DNA from: Bermanella sp. WJH001
GTDB lineage: Bacteria; Pseudomonadota; Gammaproteobacteria; Pseudomonadales; Oceanobacteraceae
NCBI RefSeq assembly: GCF_030070105.1
Contig: NZ_JASJOO010000002.1
Span: 992,001-1,056,000 of the forward strand
Direction: 5' to 3'
Length of the DNA: 64,000 nt
Positions 63,150-64,000 of the stretch are shown piece after piece (the first letter of the stretch is position 1; each line of letters opens with the position of its first letter). The translations under genes were made by a program, and so were the position numbers. The notes below the pieces were generated by a model that saw only the letters and a program-made list of their open reading frames with translations, had not been told where the DNA came from and ran no database searches.

Positions 63150-64000
63150 CTATGGCGCAGGATTTGGGTGTTGCCCATGTACCTTCGCAATTTCACTGAG
63201 CACATCATCATTCAAACTCAAATCAATTGAAGCTATGTTTTCTTTTAACTGATCCATAGTTGTCGCACCGATAATATTACTGGTAACGAATGACTGCTGA
63301 TTCACAAATGCCAAACTCATTTGTGCAGGGGTTAGGTTAAAATAATGAGCGATATTCACGTAAGCTTTTGTGGCTTTTACCGCTTGCTCGTTATTATAAC
63401 GGGTGAAACGCTCATACAATGTTAAACGGCCTTTTTCAGGTTTGTCACTGCCGAGATATTTACCACTTAACGCTCCAAACGCCATTGGGCTATATGCCAG
63501 TAAACCAATATTTTCACGGTGACTTACTTCTGCTAAACCCACTTCATAGGTGCGGTTTAATAAGTTATAAGGGTTTTGAATCGATACAGGCTTGGCAAAA
63601 CCATTCTCTTCACAAATGCTTAAGGCTTTCATAACCCCCCACGGGGTTTCATTGCTTAATCCCCAGTGACGAATTTTACCCTGCTGAACTAATTCGTTAA
63701 TGGCACTGATGCTATCAAATAAGGGCGTCATGAGTTCTTCGGTTTTGGCTTGATAACCTAACTGACCAAAAAAGTTAGTGTTCCGATCAGGCCAATGCAA
63801 CTGATACAAATCCACATAATCGGTTTGTAGGCGCTGCAAGCTTGTTTCTATTGCCTGATGTATATGTTCTTTAGTTAAACGCGGGCCATTGCGTAAATAC
63901 GTTAACCCATTGCCAGGGCCTGCCACTTTGGTTGCCAATACAATATCATCTCGCTGCCCGCGCTGGTTAAGCCAGGTGCCGACATATTGTTCTGTCAGCC
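63150..64000 (-). CDS. Aldo/keto reductase, Tas-like, 5' end beyond window
   Basis: About 283 residues visible of a larger NADPH-dependent oxidoreductase. The frame is open to the right edge (TEQYVGTWLNQRG.. before LATKVAG), so the N-terminus with the catalytic Asp-Tyr is outside. Tas-like features: YVDLYQLHWPDR, HWGLSNETPWGVM, VSIQNPYNLLNR, LLAYSPMAFGALSGKYLG and the NADPH-site NIIGATTMDQL. Substrate unknown. Confidence 0.92.
   Translation of the reverse strand, partial: LTEQYVGTWLNQRGQRDDIVLATKVAGPGNGLTYLRNGPRLTKEHIHQAIETSLQRLQTDYVDLYQLHWPDRNTNFFGQLGYQAKTEELMTPLFDSISAINELVQQGKIRHWGLSNETPWGVMKALSICEENGFAKPVSIQNPYNLLNRTYEVGLAEVSHRENIGLLAYSPMAFGALSGKYLGSDKPEKGRLTLYERFTRYNNEQAVKATKAYVNIAHYFNLTPAQMSLAFVNQQSFVTSNIIGATTMDQLKENIASIDLSLNDDVLSEIAKVHGQHPNPAP

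Overview
The window is one contiguous chromosomal stretch of a Gram-negative gammaproteobacterium with fairly low G+C. The algU/mucA/mucB/rseC/mucD order with nadB divergent, the Pseudomonas-like 4.5S RNA, PA1571- and PA2817-type genes, and the dnaX-ybaB-recR-rnd-ycgL-ycgN string point to a marine Oceanospirillales/Pseudomonadales-type organism, perhaps near Bermanella/Oceanobacter. That placement is inference. I see no prophage, insertion sequence, CRISPR array or integron. The window is core genome plus small accessory modules.

Layout. 1-3.7 kb: the sigma-E envelope-stress operon on the minus strand (rpoE, rseA, rseB, rseC, degP-like protease cut by the left edge), with a recognisable sigma-E promoter, and nadB divergent. 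5.6-13 kb: a TonB-dependent receptor, a gamma-glutamylpolyamine-synthetase-like enzyme, a two-FAS1 lipoprotein, and a MarR-controlled nitroreductase/EamA pair with two palindromic operators. 13-19 kb: a redox locus with a two-component system, then a TlpA/DUF4266/DUF3570 operon divergent from dsbD. A PmrA/QseB-like direct repeat lies between tlpA and dsbD. 19.3-25.6 kb: small conserved genes, ycgN, ycgL, rnd, recR, ybaB and dnaX. dnaX carries a complete programmed -1 frameshift element. 25.8-30.5 kb: DUF808 protein, a second two-component system and an amidohydrolase lipoprotein.

30.6-34.4 kb: the most unusual part. A two-gene module (VanZ-like membrane domain fused to an LVIVD-like repeat ectodomain, then a repeat lipoprotein) occurs twice in tandem. 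An LpxL-type acyltransferase follows. 35.3-42.3 kb: DUF1499 lipoprotein, RluA-type synthase, a metallopeptidase-like protein, an EamA transporter, the SRP RNA, glyoxalase II, a degenerate MBL-fold protein, an outer-membrane-like protein and fbp. 42.3-48 kb: Fur-box-preceded feoAB, queF coupled to an ABC-2 exporter, and a PA2817-type protein.

48.0-48.6 kb: a tRNA operon Glu-Gly-Glu-Gly behind a strong, stringent-type promoter. 48.7-64 kb: a glutathione peroxidase-OhrR operon, Tag-like glycosylase, msrB, alaA-type aminotransferase, rRNA methyltransferase, a PA1571 micro-gene, pdxB, an Xni-like nuclease, rhlB-type helicase, epmC, a MATE pump, mtgA, lipoproteins, and a tas-like aldo/keto reductase cut by the right edge. 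Convergent genes are mostly separated by bidirectional hairpin terminators.
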